Of a stretch of 48,822 nt of DNA, positions 7,584 to 18,000 are shown piece after piece. Under the pieces are notes generated by a model. It searched no databases, was not told the origin of the DNA, and saw only the letters and a list, made by a program, of their open reading frames with translations. The first letter of the stretch is position 1. Each line of letters starts with the position of its first letter. The stretch is from a virus: the IMG/VR virus record IMGVR_UViG_3300021185_001399, positions 1 to 48,822 of that record, one strand, 5' to 3'. Position numbers and translations under genes: made by a program.

Positions 7584-8528
7584 ATGGGGGTATCACAAAA
7601 ATATAGAACATTTAGTCAATTAATGGAAGACGTATCTATTGATTTTTCTAACTATGCGTTAGAAGGAATGATAGAACCTGCACAATTGATTAAAGTTGCA
7701 CAAAGAGTAAATTATGATTTGGGTTTACGTATACATAGAACTAAAGAAGTTATTATAGATATAGAACATGGTAAAGGTCAATTGCCTTCTGATTTTCAAT
7801 ATTTAAATTATGCATTTAGATGTGGTTCATATACAGTAAACAATTCTATGCCATCAGGCACACACGTAGAAACATATAATGATGTACCATATATACCAGC
7901 ACCAGATGATGCTGCACCATGTGAAGATGGAGAAGCTTGTAAGGACGTATGTGTAGTTAAGACTTGTAATGATAAAAATCAATATCAATTAGTTCAAAGA
8001 ATAGGGGGAGGTCAGTTTAGAACATTTACAGATTGGACTGAACTAAGGATAAAAAATGTTAATGATAAAGTTTGTTATTGTCCTAGTTTAGGTGCTCAAG
8101 CTATAGATATAGCAGAAATTAAAGACGGATTTTTAATTACAACATTCCGTACAGGTAAAGTCTATTTAAGTTTTCAAGGAGCAATGGAAAATGCTGAAGG
8201 AGATTTGCTAGTATTAGATCAACCATATTGCAATGAATATTATGAGTATGCAATAAAACAAAGAATATTAGAAAACATGGTTTGGAATGGTGAAAATGTA
8301 TCACAACAATTAGGGTTAGTAGAAACTAGATTGAGAGCAGCAAGAAATAATGCACTTGGTTTTGTTAATACACCTAATTTCCAAGAGATGAGAAAAGTAT
8401 GGACAATGAATAGAAGAGCACAATATCATAATTATTATAATATGTTTTTAAGTTATGCTCCTGCAAATCCAAGAGTTGTTACAGCACCGTCTGTTTCAGG
8501 ATCATCAGCATCATGTCCAACTTGTTAA
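7584..8528 (+). CDS. Putative ring/tail tubular protein of crAss-like type
   Basis: 314 aa. The N-terminus (YRTFSQLMEDVSIDF ... MIEPAQLIKVAQRVNYDLGL, then HRTKEVIIDIEHGKGQLPSD) is typical of crAss-like ring proteins, in which a helical connector domain precedes a beta domain. A Cys-rich insert (CEDGEACKDVCVVKTC, around residues 111-130) is notable. The second half has FRTGKVYLSFQGAMENAEGD, QPYCNEYYEYAIKQRILENM and long helices with repeated Arg. The family resembles P22 gp4/T7 tail-tubular-A-like connectors, which sit below the portal. The immediate downstream gene is the muzzle-type protein, as expected for this block. I am fairly sure of the class, not of the ring number. Confidence 0.65.
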   Translation: MGVSQKYRTFSQLMEDVSIDFSNYALEGMIEPAQLIKVAQRVNYDLGLRIHRTKEVIIDIEHGKGQLPSDFQYLNYAFRCGSYTVNNSMPSGTHVETYNDVPYIPAPDDAAPCEDGEACKDVCVVKTCNDKNQYQLVQRIGGGQFRTFTDWTELRIKNVNDKVCYCPSLGAQAIDIAEIKDGFLITTFRTGKVYLSFQGAMENAEGDLLVLDQPYCNEYYEYAIKQRILENMVWNGENVSQQLGLVETRLRAARNNALGFVNTPNFQEMRKVWTMNRRAQYHNYYNMFLSYAPANPRVVTAPSVSGSSASCPTC

Positions 8529-8542
8529 AGAAGTAATATATT

Positions 8543-11500
8543 ATGGCAAAAAAGAAATCTTCTTCTCCACGTGCAGCTGCACAAGGAACATCTTCAGTAA
8601 ACACAAATTCATTTACTAAAGGTATGAATAAAGATGTTGCTCCTTCTTTTGAAGGTAAGCAATCATGGTGGCATGCACGTAATGCAGCAAATAATTCTGA
8701 AGATGGAGATTTAGGTATGATAGGAAATGAGCCATCAAATTTAATGTGTGGTGTTATACCCTATACAGTTATAGGTGCAATACATAGATATGGAGATGAA
8801 TGGGTTATTTATTCTACAGATGATATAAACTCTGAGATAGGTACATTTGATGATAGTGAATGTACATACACAACATTAGTGAATGATCAGTGTTTAAATT
8901 TTAATAAAAAGTTTTTAATTACTGGAGCTGCTAAAGAAAATTTTGATTGTACATGGCAAGTATATTGGGATGATGGTAATAACCCATCAAGAACATTAAA
9001 TATAGATAAAATTCCATGGAATCAAATACAGGTTACAGGTCCAGATATTGATGGGTCTGATTGTGTTGAATATGAAGATATTATTCCTAGAACATTAAAT
9101 TGTGAAAAAATAAGATTAGCACCATTAGTTGATACACCTTGTATTAATTTATCTCAGTCAGTTGATTCAGGTATGATTTCTAATGGATCTTATCAAGCAT
9201 TTATAGCTTATACAGAAAATGAGCAAAAGGTTGGTGACTACATAGGTATATCAAATATTCAAACAATATTTGATCATTTAGGTACTAGTGGATCATTAGA
9301 TATTGAAGTTTCTAATTTAGATGAAAAATATGAATACTATGAATTAGTAATACTCAGGAGAAATCAAGGTCAAACATCTGCAAAGAAAATAGGATTATAT
9401 AGCACTCAACAAAAGAAAATTAACATTGATTATATTGATGAAGCGCTTCCTCCAGTAGACTTAATTCAAATACCTTTAATGAGTCCTGCTTATGAAAAGT
9501 CTGAATCAATGTTTGTTGTAAATGACTGGCTTATAAGACAAGGACCCGTTGAACAATTTGACTTTAACTATCAACCACTAGCAAATAACATAAAGGTTGA
9601 ATGGGTTACCAATTCTTTACCTTCTAACTATTACCATAAGGGAGGTAATAAATATAATTTTTTGCGTGATGAGCAGTATGCTTTTTTTATAAGATGGATA
9701 TATAATACAGGGGAAAGATCTTCTTCATATCACATACCCGGTAGGGCTCCAGAATTGTATAATGTTGTAACTAGACAAATTACAAATGTACCAGGTCCTG
9801 ATGTTTATAATGAAGATGAATTTTTTAATGGAGCTAATGTATTAAATACAACAGACGGGGAAAAATTATTTAAAGTATATAATACAGCATCTGTTGAAAG
9901 TACTGCTGTCTCACAGTTACCTGATGGATCTACAATAACATCTAGAGGTAACATGGGTTATTGGGAGTCAACAGAAAGATATCCAAATGAACCAGATATA
10001 TGGGGTGATTTATGTGGTAAACCAATAAGACATCATAAAATGCCAACTGAAGAAGTTGGACCTACTGTTGCATTGTCAAATACTGGAATAGATTTAATAA
10101 ACATTTTAGGAGTTCAATTTAATAACATTGAAAGACCTAAATATAATGATGGTACATATATACCAAATGTTGTAGGGTATGAACTTCTAAGAGGTTCAAG
10201 ACTAGGAGCTAAATCTATATTAGGAAAGGGCTTGTTTAGAAACATGAGAGAATATACTGTGCCTAATCCTGAAGATTTGATAGGAGGTGAAACTGTTCAA
10301 GGTTTATATCCTAATCATCCTTATAATGATTTAAGACCTGATGTGTATTTTCAAGATGGTGTTAATGATAAATTAACTGAAGGATGTAATAAATTTGGAG
10401 AATCTATAGATGATTTTGCTCCTTTAGATGGATATTCAAAATCAGTTTTTACATTTTCATCTCCTGACTTAATGTTTAAGCAGCCTTTTTTAAATGCATA
10501 TGAGACACGTTTATATGGTGAATTATCAGGAAGATCATCAGGATACTTTATACCATCAGAAGATCACCCTCAACAAAAAATAATAAGAGGGATTGCTGCA
10601 TTTGCCTCAGCTATAATTGGATTTGGTTATGCTTTGCATCAGTTAAGAGGTACTACTGGTAGAAATGCTACAAGTAATAGTACTAACCTATCTAGTACAA
10701 CAGTTAAAGGAGAAGAAATAAAAGGTAAAGCGCAAAGGGGTAACAATGGATTTGTTACGTTAACTGTACCACCTGGTGTTGCTACGGTAAACTGGACTCC
10801 AAGAAGTGGGGGTGAAATTTCTGGTGGTGATTTTCAAGGACCATGGGATGATAGATTTAATGATTATATTGATGCTGCAAGAGATCAAGCTGTTGCATCA
10901 GCTGAAGCTGCAGGAGGAAATGAAAACGCAGCAGGAATAGATTTTGATCTTAACGCTACAAACCTTATTGATGCACTTGCAGGGATAGGTGATTTATATA
11001 TTGGTGGTAATTCTGCACGAAATGCAGAAGATTATAACGCTGAAAAAGACCAACAGGATGGTGCAATTCCGGGAATTCAAACTGGTAAGGTAGAAAGAAC
11101 ACGTAGTAATGATACAAATGTATCAAACTTACCACAGTTTCTTAAGATTGCCACAAACTTATTGAGTACTCAAACAAACATAGCTATTGCAGGTAATGAA
11201 ATTATTGATGCATTTTATAATTCTACTGATTACAGAGACTACATGTGGAAGTATAATTCTGATGGTCAGTTTACAGATTTTACACCAATTAACAATGGTT
11301 TATGGAGAATTAAAAATGAAGACTCTAATTATTTAGGATCTTCTTTTCAAACATTTGATAGTGGAAAATATAAAATAAACAATTTATTTAGACCAACAAC
11401 TGTAGCAGTATCATTGAGTGAAGAAATTGCAAATCCTACTGTTCAAGATAATTCAAGATTTGTAGTAGGTGGTTCTGTTAATGCTGATGGTACAGAGAAT

Positions 11501-14500
11501 GTTCACAGTGATGATTATTTTGTATCTCCAGGAAAAGATAATCCACGTGGTTCAGATATATCAGCACACTATGGTGCATTAAAATTTAATTTTGATAATC
11601 AATATGGACAGCTTTCAGGTATTAAACAAATACCTATGAGAGGCTGTGTTGAACTATTAGATCCAGAAAAGCCATTAGGTTATTTATATTCATCAGCACC
11701 TAGTTTTGCTGGTGATACGTTTGTTGGAAGATACACAGAAAAAACCATAATGCCTATTTTTACCAGGTACTTGCTTGGAGAACCAGATGGTTTTACATTT
11801 GATTATGCCTTATATGTAAACATACCTTATCCAAGATATTGGATGAACTCACAAAGATTTGATATAACTAATTTAGCTAGAGCAGTATCAAGTTTAGGTC
11901 TCACAGGTCTTATTGGTGGTTGGGATGATATAGTTCCAAATGATCTATATTATTTAGATAGAGGAGAAAACTCATGTGGAGGTGCATTTGATAGTTCAAC
12001 ATGGAATGGTAGTGACCCTAATGGGTTTTTTGAAATGAGATATGCATATGGTTATACGCATACTAATGGTATATTAGATTTTTATGTTGAATCAGATGTA
12101 AATTTAGCACACAGAGATTGGGAAGATGAACCACAAAAAAGAATATATGAGCCTTATGATTATAATGATGTAGATGCATTATTTCATGCAAGGATTGAAA
12201 AGGCAGATAACTTTTATAAATATGATGAGTCATTAAGCCCTAGTAAGTTTCCTACACAAATGACATCTTTTGGTCTTGTTCAACCTTTAGACTATGATCC
12301 AATAACTGCAGAGGAATGTTTTGTAAATTATCCAAAAAGATTAATCTACTCATTACAAGCACAGGAAGAATCTAAGAAAGATTTTTGGAGAGTCTTTTTG
12401 CAAAACAATTATAAAGACTTTAAAAATGATGTTAGTGTAATAAAACCAATAAATAAAAGTGGAGCATTAATATTCTTTCCTCACTTATCACCTCAAATGT
12501 TCCAAGGTCTTGATACTTTAAGAACACAGTTAGATACTAAACTTACTATAGGTGACGGAGGATTGTTTAGCCAACCATTTCAAAATGTTGCTAATGCAGA
12601 TTTATCAAATGAATATGGTTCATCAGAAAGTTTAAGAGGAGTTATAAATACACCTTTAGGTTTATTTTTTATATCTCAAGCTCAAGGTAAAATATTTCAG
12701 TATGGAGGTAAAGGTTTAGATCCTATTTCTAATAATGGAATGAAATGGTGGTTTGCAAAATACTTACCTTCTAAATTTGTAAAACAGTTTCCAGAATCAG
12801 AGAATTCTGTTTGGTCAGATAACCCTGTTGCAGGAGTTGGGTGTCATGTCATTTATGATTCAGTAGATGATATAGTATACTTTATGAAAAAGGATTATCA
12901 ACTTAAATCACAATATATAGCAACAGCTGAATTTACTGATAGCATAGCTAAACCAATTACTATTACTTTAGGAGCTAATAGTATTCCTGTAGATATAGGA
13001 GATCCACTATATTTTGATGACTGCTCATGGACTGTTAGTTATGATCCAAAAGCTAAAGCATGGATATCATTTCATGATTGGCATCCGGGATTAGCGTTAC
13101 CAAGCATAAATCATTTTTTTACTACTAATGCTTTTGAAGATTTAAACAATCCATCTTGTCCTCCAGGATATACATTTAACCCAGTAAATGGTTTATGTGA
13201 AATAAGTATAAATGAGGTAGAAGATTCTGAAGTAACTGTTACTAATATAGCAGCTGATATTACAGGTGGAGCAACTAATTGTTTATTAGATATTGTTATT
13301 GCAATGGATGTATCTGGAAGTACTACACCTAGTGGACCTCCTAATTATACTCCTATGGTATTTGATGCTGCTGGAAATTTAGTTCCTGGTACAGGAGTTA
13401 TGGGTAATACAGATAATGGTACAGCACAATTACGTTGGTTAGATGTATTTATGAATAGCACAGAAGTAACTGATGCTTTAGCTGCAGGAACAATGCAAAT
13501 AGGTACTACAATGTGGGCAGGTGCTAGCACTCAATTACTTCAGGGTGGTTTGAGTATGAACTCTAATGCAACAGGTGTATCATTATGTAATCTATATACT
13601 GCAAATTGGCCAGCTGGTGGTGGAACTAGTGCTAATAATGCTATTTTTGGTACTGGTGGAATCAATAATCCTTTAACAGGTAATGGGGGATTAGCAATGT
13701 TAAATAATAAGTCTGCATCAAGTTTTAGTGCACAATATCCTGGTAGAACACAAGATCCTAGTTTTAGACAAGTATTGATTGTTGTCACAGATGGAACACA
13801 GGGTACTAATGCTAATAGTACAGCAAATGGTGTACCTCAGTATCAGGATTCTGCTATAATTGCTACGGGTAGACCTAATGCTAATACAGGTAATTGGGCA
13901 GCAGGAGCAAATCAATCAGCAGACATAGATTTACAAGATGAGCATAAACAAGAAATATTTGCTGTTTATTGTGGGGCTACTAATCCAGTTCCTGGTGTAA
14001 CTGCTTTATTAGACAGTATAAGTAATACAACATATGATGTTCCTAATTCAACACCAGGTCCAAATCAATATACAATGGCTGCTAATAATAATCAATCATT
14101 ATTAGATTCAGCAACTGCAATAGCTGGTGATGTTTGTTCTATACCTTTTGTATGTGAATGTCCTACAGGTTATACACTAGTTTATCCTGACCCAAGTACA
14201 TCAACATATAGTTCATCTACTGGTACATGTAGTGATGATCCAAACTTAGCACCTATATGTAGAAAGGTAGAATGTGAATGTCCACCTATTACAGTGCCAG
14301 GTACTGTTGTAACAGAACTAGGAACATGTCCAGATAGTGCACCATTAATTTATCAAATTGGTGATCCTAACTTTATACAACCTGATCCTGCTAGATGTAA
14401 CTATTTTTATTATATAAGTACACAAGCTAATTATGTGTATGGAGGTATTTGGAGACACAATGTACGTTGTGATTCATTTGCTAATTTTTATAATGTGGAT

Positions 14501-15058
14501 TATCCTTGGGAAATAGATTTAATATCTAATACAGGACAAGCTGTAAATACAATTAGAAGTTTTGAATACCAACTTGAAACATATGTTTATAAAGGAGATC
14601 CTCAATATAATATGTGTGGGGGTGATAAATGGGAAGATTTAGATTTTAATTTTGATGCATCTATTATTTATAACAATGATCAAACATCAGGCTTACTTGA
14701 ATTAAACCCACAACCAGTTAATAGTCCGTGGGCTAATTTAAATTATCCAATAGTAAATTTAAATAGTATAGATATATTAGTATCTAAAGTTGAACACAAG
14801 TTTAGATTTAATCAATTTTGGGATATTACAAGAGACAGAGGTGAGTTTACTAATGTTGAGCAGTCTATATTTAACACAGAATCAAATGGATATATAAGAC
14901 CATTAAATACAATTAACCTTAATTATCAAAAATCTCCAACTGAACGCAAGAAGTTTAGACATTATTCTAATAACTTAATTTTACGTAGAAATGTATCAGG
15001 AAACAGAAAAATGCTATTGAGGTTAAATAATACTAAACTTTTACTATCACAAAGATAA
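8543..15058 (+). CDS. Muzzle-type tail protein with an inserted von Willebrand A domain
   Basis: 2171 aa, very large for this family. The start (TNSFTKGMNKDVAPSFEGKQ, then HARNAANNSEDGDLGMIGNE) and the C-terminal part (GGIWRHNVRCDSFANFYNVD ... NQFWDITRDRGEF ... LRLNNTKLLLSQR) have the pattern of crAss-like muzzle (tail nozzle) proteins, which close the tail channel. Residues about 1565-1865 are a vWA domain: strand LLDIVIAMD with D1589-x-S1591-x-S1593-T (MIDAS) and VVTDGTQG with D1750. The insert is flanked by two similar Cys modules, C1539-PPGYT and C1873-PTGYT. It falls between the SFHDWHP segment and the WRHN segment, which are close together in ordinary muzzle proteins as I remember them. 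Residues about 680-850 also hold a low-complexity, partly helical stretch. Stop and next start overlap (TAATG). Confidence 0.75.
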   Translation: MAKKKSSSPRAAAQGTSSVNTNSFTKGMNKDVAPSFEGKQSWWHARNAANNSEDGDLGMIGNEPSNLMCGVIPYTVIGAIHRYGDEWVIYSTDDINSEIGTFDDSECTYTTLVNDQCLNFNKKFLITGAAKENFDCTWQVYWDDGNNPSRTLNIDKIPWNQIQVTGPDIDGSDCVEYEDIIPRTLNCEKIRLAPLVDTPCINLSQSVDSGMISNGSYQAFIAYTENEQKVGDYIGISNIQTIFDHLGTSGSLDIEVSNLDEKYEYYELVILRRNQGQTSAKKIGLYSTQQKKINIDYIDEALPPVDLIQIPLMSPAYEKSESMFVVNDWLIRQGPVEQFDFNYQPLANNIKVEWVTNSLPSNYYHKGGNKYNFLRDEQYAFFIRWIYNTGERSSSYHIPGRAPELYNVVTRQITNVPGPDVYNEDEFFNGANVLNTTDGEKLFKVYNTASVESTAVSQLPDGSTITSRGNMGYWESTERYPNEPDIWGDLCGKPIRHHKMPTEEVGPTVALSNTGIDLINILGVQFNNIERPKYNDGTYIPNVVGYELLRGSRLGAKSILGKGLFRNMREYTVPNPEDLIGGETVQGLYPNHPYNDLRPDVYFQDGVNDKLTEGCNKFGESIDDFAPLDGYSKSVFTFSSPDLMFKQPFLNAYETRLYGELSGRSSGYFIPSEDHPQQKIIRGIAAFASAIIGFGYALHQLRGTTGRNATSNSTNLSSTTVKGEEIKGKAQRGNNGFVTLTVPPGVATVNWTPRSGGEISGGDFQGPWDDRFNDYIDAARDQAVASAEAAGGNENAAGIDFDLNATNLIDALAGIGDLYIGGNSARNAEDYNAEKDQQDGAIPGIQTGKVERTRSNDTNVSNLPQFLKIATNLLSTQTNIAIAGNEIIDAFYNSTDYRDYMWKYNSDGQFTDFTPINNGLWRIKNEDSNYLGSSFQTFDSGKYKINNLFRPTTVAVSLSEEIANPTVQDNSRFVVGGSVNADGTENVHSDDYFVSPGKDNPRGSDISAHYGALKFNFDNQYGQLSGIKQIPMRGCVELLDPEKPLGYLYSSAPSFAGDTFVGRYTEKTIMPIFTRYLLGEPDGFTFDYALYVNIPYPRYWMNSQRFDITNLARAVSSLGLTGLIGGWDDIVPNDLYYLDRGENSCGGAFDSSTWNGSDPNGFFEMRYAYGYTHTNGILDFYVESDVNLAHRDWEDEPQKRIYEPYDYNDVDALFHARIEKADNFYKYDESLSPSKFPTQMTSFGLVQPLDYDPITAEECFVNYPKRLIYSLQAQEESKKDFWRVFLQNNYKDFKNDVSVIKPINKSGALIFFPHLSPQMFQGLDTLRTQLDTKLTIGDGGLFSQPFQNVANADLSNEYGSSESLRGVINTPLGLFFISQAQGKIFQYGGKGLDPISNNGMKWWFAKYLPSKFVKQFPESENSVWSDNPVAGVGCHVIYDSVDDIVYFMKKDYQLKSQYIATAEFTDSIAKPITITLGANSIPVDIGDPLYFDDCSWTVSYDPKAKAWISFHDWHPGLALPSINHFFTTNAFEDLNNPSCPPGYTFNPVNGLCEISINEVEDSEVTVTNIAADITGGATNCLLDIVIAMDVSGSTTPSGPPNYTPMVFDAAGNLVPGTGVMGNTDNGTAQLRWLDVFMNSTEVTDALAAGTMQIGTTMWAGASTQLLQGGLSMNSNATGVSLCNLYTANWPAGGGTSANNAIFGTGGINNPLTGNGGLAMLNNKSASSFSAQYPGRTQDPSFRQVLIVVTDGTQGTNANSTANGVPQYQDSAIIATGRPNANTGNWAAGANQSADIDLQDEHKQEIFAVYCGATNPVPGVTALLDSISNTTYDVPNSTPGPNQYTMAANNNQSLLDSATAIAGDVCSIPFVCECPTGYTLVYPDPSTSTYSSSTGTCSDDPNLAPICRKVECECPPITVPGTVVTELGTCPDSAPLIYQIGDPNFIQPDPARCNYFYYISTQANYVYGGIWRHNVRCDSFANFYNVDYPWEIDLISNTGQAVNTIRSFEYQLETYVYKGDPQYNMCGGDKWEDLDFNFDASIIYNNDQTSGLLELNPQPVNSPWANLNYPIVNLNSIDILVSKVEHKFRFNQFWDITRDRGEFTNVEQSIFNTESNGYIRPLNTINLNYQKSPTERKKFRHYSNNLILRRNVSGNRKMLLRLNNTKLLLSQR

Positions 15059-18000
15059 TGGCAAATAAAAAAAGCATAGGATTACCAGGCGGACCAAATG
15101 AATACATAACACATGTATCAGAAATGTTTAGTACAGAAGGATATAAAAGAAATAGCCCTGATGTAAATAACCCTTTTAACATTATACCATCATCAGATAT
15201 TACTATGGAGGGTGTAGATTTTCCAGTTAGAGGATATGGTAATAATGGCATTGTTCAAGATATGATACCCGGAAAAGAAAATTATAACTATGGTGATGCA
15301 GATTATGTTGTTGAAATACCTATGGCTCAAAGTGGTAAAGAACAACCAACCATATCTCAATATGAAGAACAATCATGGTATGAAAAAGCTGCTGATATAA
15401 TGGCTAATCCTATGACAGCATTTGGCTTTAGTGCACGTGGTCAAGATATTCCTGATAGATTAAATGTAAATAATTCTAAAAGAAATGCTTTTGATTCAAT
15501 AATAGATATGGTTAATCCTTTTGCATGGAAACAATATGCAGAAAATGCCAATCAAAATATAGAAGAAGGAGATTATGTAGATGCAACTTTTGATGCATTA
15601 GGTGCTATACCTGTTGTACCTGCATGGATGAGTAAAGGTAAAAACTTTAAAGAACCAGTCAAAAAAACAATTAAAAAAATAAAAGAAGTACTAAAACCAA
15701 CTGATGACATGGTAGAAGTATTTACTTCAGATGGTTCTAAAAAACTTATGAAGAAAACAGATGCTGTAAGATTAAATAGAATTGAAGATGCAAATGTAAA
15801 CAATAAAACATTTACAAACTATGAAGATGGTAATTGGTTTAGTGATGATATTCAACCTTTTTATTTAAACAATGCAAAGAATACTTTGAAGGGTGGTTTA
15901 TTAAATCCTGCAGATCCTAAAAGAGTTATGTCAGCATATTTAGATCCTGCAGATGCAAAACTTTTTGATGTTAGTTCACAAGGTACATCAATTGCTAGAA
16001 GTATGAGCGGGGGTGTGGGTAACGCACCTATGCGGGGTGAATACGTTTTACCACCAGCTTTAGTTAAAATTATGAGAGAAGGTACCAGTGGTCCAGGATT
16101 TAATACTATGATAGGTAATTCTGAATCAATTATGAAAAACCTAGATGCTTTCTATAAAAAGCTTGGTGGTAGAGTTTATCAAGATGGTGGACAACCCGCA
16201 CAACCTGAAACATGGCAAGATACAATTAAGTATATTGATCAAGAAAAATTAAAAAGAGCAATTGCTCAGGCAGAAAGTTTAAATGGTAAACTTATGAAAA
16301 ATCCTGATTCAACGGCTTCTGGATTATATGGACAACGTTTTTCTGAATTACAAAAAGGAAAATTATATGATGGAACAAGAGATGAGTTTATAGCTGATAT
16401 AGATGCACAAAATAGAATATTTGGTATAAGACTTAATGAAGGTTTAAAATCAAATAATACAACTCCTTTATTAAAAGATGCATTTGATTTGATGAACGAG
16501 TATAAGCCACAAATAGAAGGCTTTAATTTTTCTTATGAGGATATTATAGCTTTATCAAATTTTTTAGGTAGACAAGGCACAAGAGAGTATTTTGGTAATG
16601 TTATTAGAGATGGTAAAACTTTAGCTGATGTTTATCCTAACCTATATGGAAAAACTATTAAACAAGCTAATAAGACACCAACTGAATATTTAGATATAAC
16701 AAGACCATATTATAAAAAACAATATGGTAATGGTGAAGAAAGATATACTATACCACAAGATAATACCAGAGTTGTTAGACCCAGACTTGATATATTACCT
16801 GATTTAAATTTTGAACCAAGTACACCATTACAAGACTTTTTAAATTTCCCTGACCCAACTCAACTTAATGATGATTATGGAAGAGACAGGGTAATTGCAC
16901 AAGATAATACAGCCGTAAACATTCCTAATTTTAACAAACAGCGTATACTTAATCCAGAGAGTATGGCTAAGGGTGATTATGAAAAGTTAATGCAAGATAT
17001 ATCTGAAGAAGAAAAATTAATGACACCATATGATAGTCCTAATTTAATTGCTGATTTTATTAGAAAATCTAATGAATACTCAAGGGGTTGGAAAGATATG
17101 AGTAATGCTAGTGAAACAGAAATTAAAGATTTACAAGAAGTTTTGCTAAGTAAAGGATATAACATTGGTTATACTGGAGTAGATGGTATATATGGACGCA
17201 ATACATATGCTGCTCATCAGGCTATGGTAGATGATTTAAATTTAAATCCTACATCAATATCTAGATATCATAAAAAATATTCTTCAGATACTAAACAAGA
17301 AGTAATGGGTATTCAACAAAAACTTGTTGATGAAGGTTATCTTTCTCCTACCTTACCTAATAAAAACACAAGTAGTATTGATGGAAAGTTTGGTGACCAA
17401 ACTAAAGAAGCATTAGATGCATATAACACTGCTAATACTGAAGAAGATCCTCAAGCTCTTGTGTTTGATTTTATACCAAGCAGTTTAGAAGAAACAAGAT
17501 GTGCGGCTGGTATGTGTACTATACTTGAGGGAAATGAAGTAATGACAGATGCGTTGGGTGTTAAATATAAAGATGCCTGGGACATATATGAAAATATGGA
17601 CAGAACTAAAAACAGTAATACTATTTTTAATATATATGATGATGCCGCATTTAAAAATGTTAATTCAGTAGAAGATTTAAAAAGAATTACTAAACAAATA
17701 AAAAAGAAAAAACAAACAAAAGCATCAGATTATAAAATAGGTGATATAGTTGGTTTATATTGGGATGGATCAAGTCATCATGAAGAAACATTAAAGTCAA
17801 AAACACATAACACTCATAGTGGATTTGTATCAAATATAATTGATGGTGTTCCAATTATTACGCATAATGTAAATGGTTCTGTTAGACAACAACCATATAA
17901 TGAATTAACTACAGCATGGATCAGGAGACCTAATGAAAATCTTGATATTAAATCAAAGTATAATGTTGATGGAATAGAGGATATTCAAGTAAATGATAAT

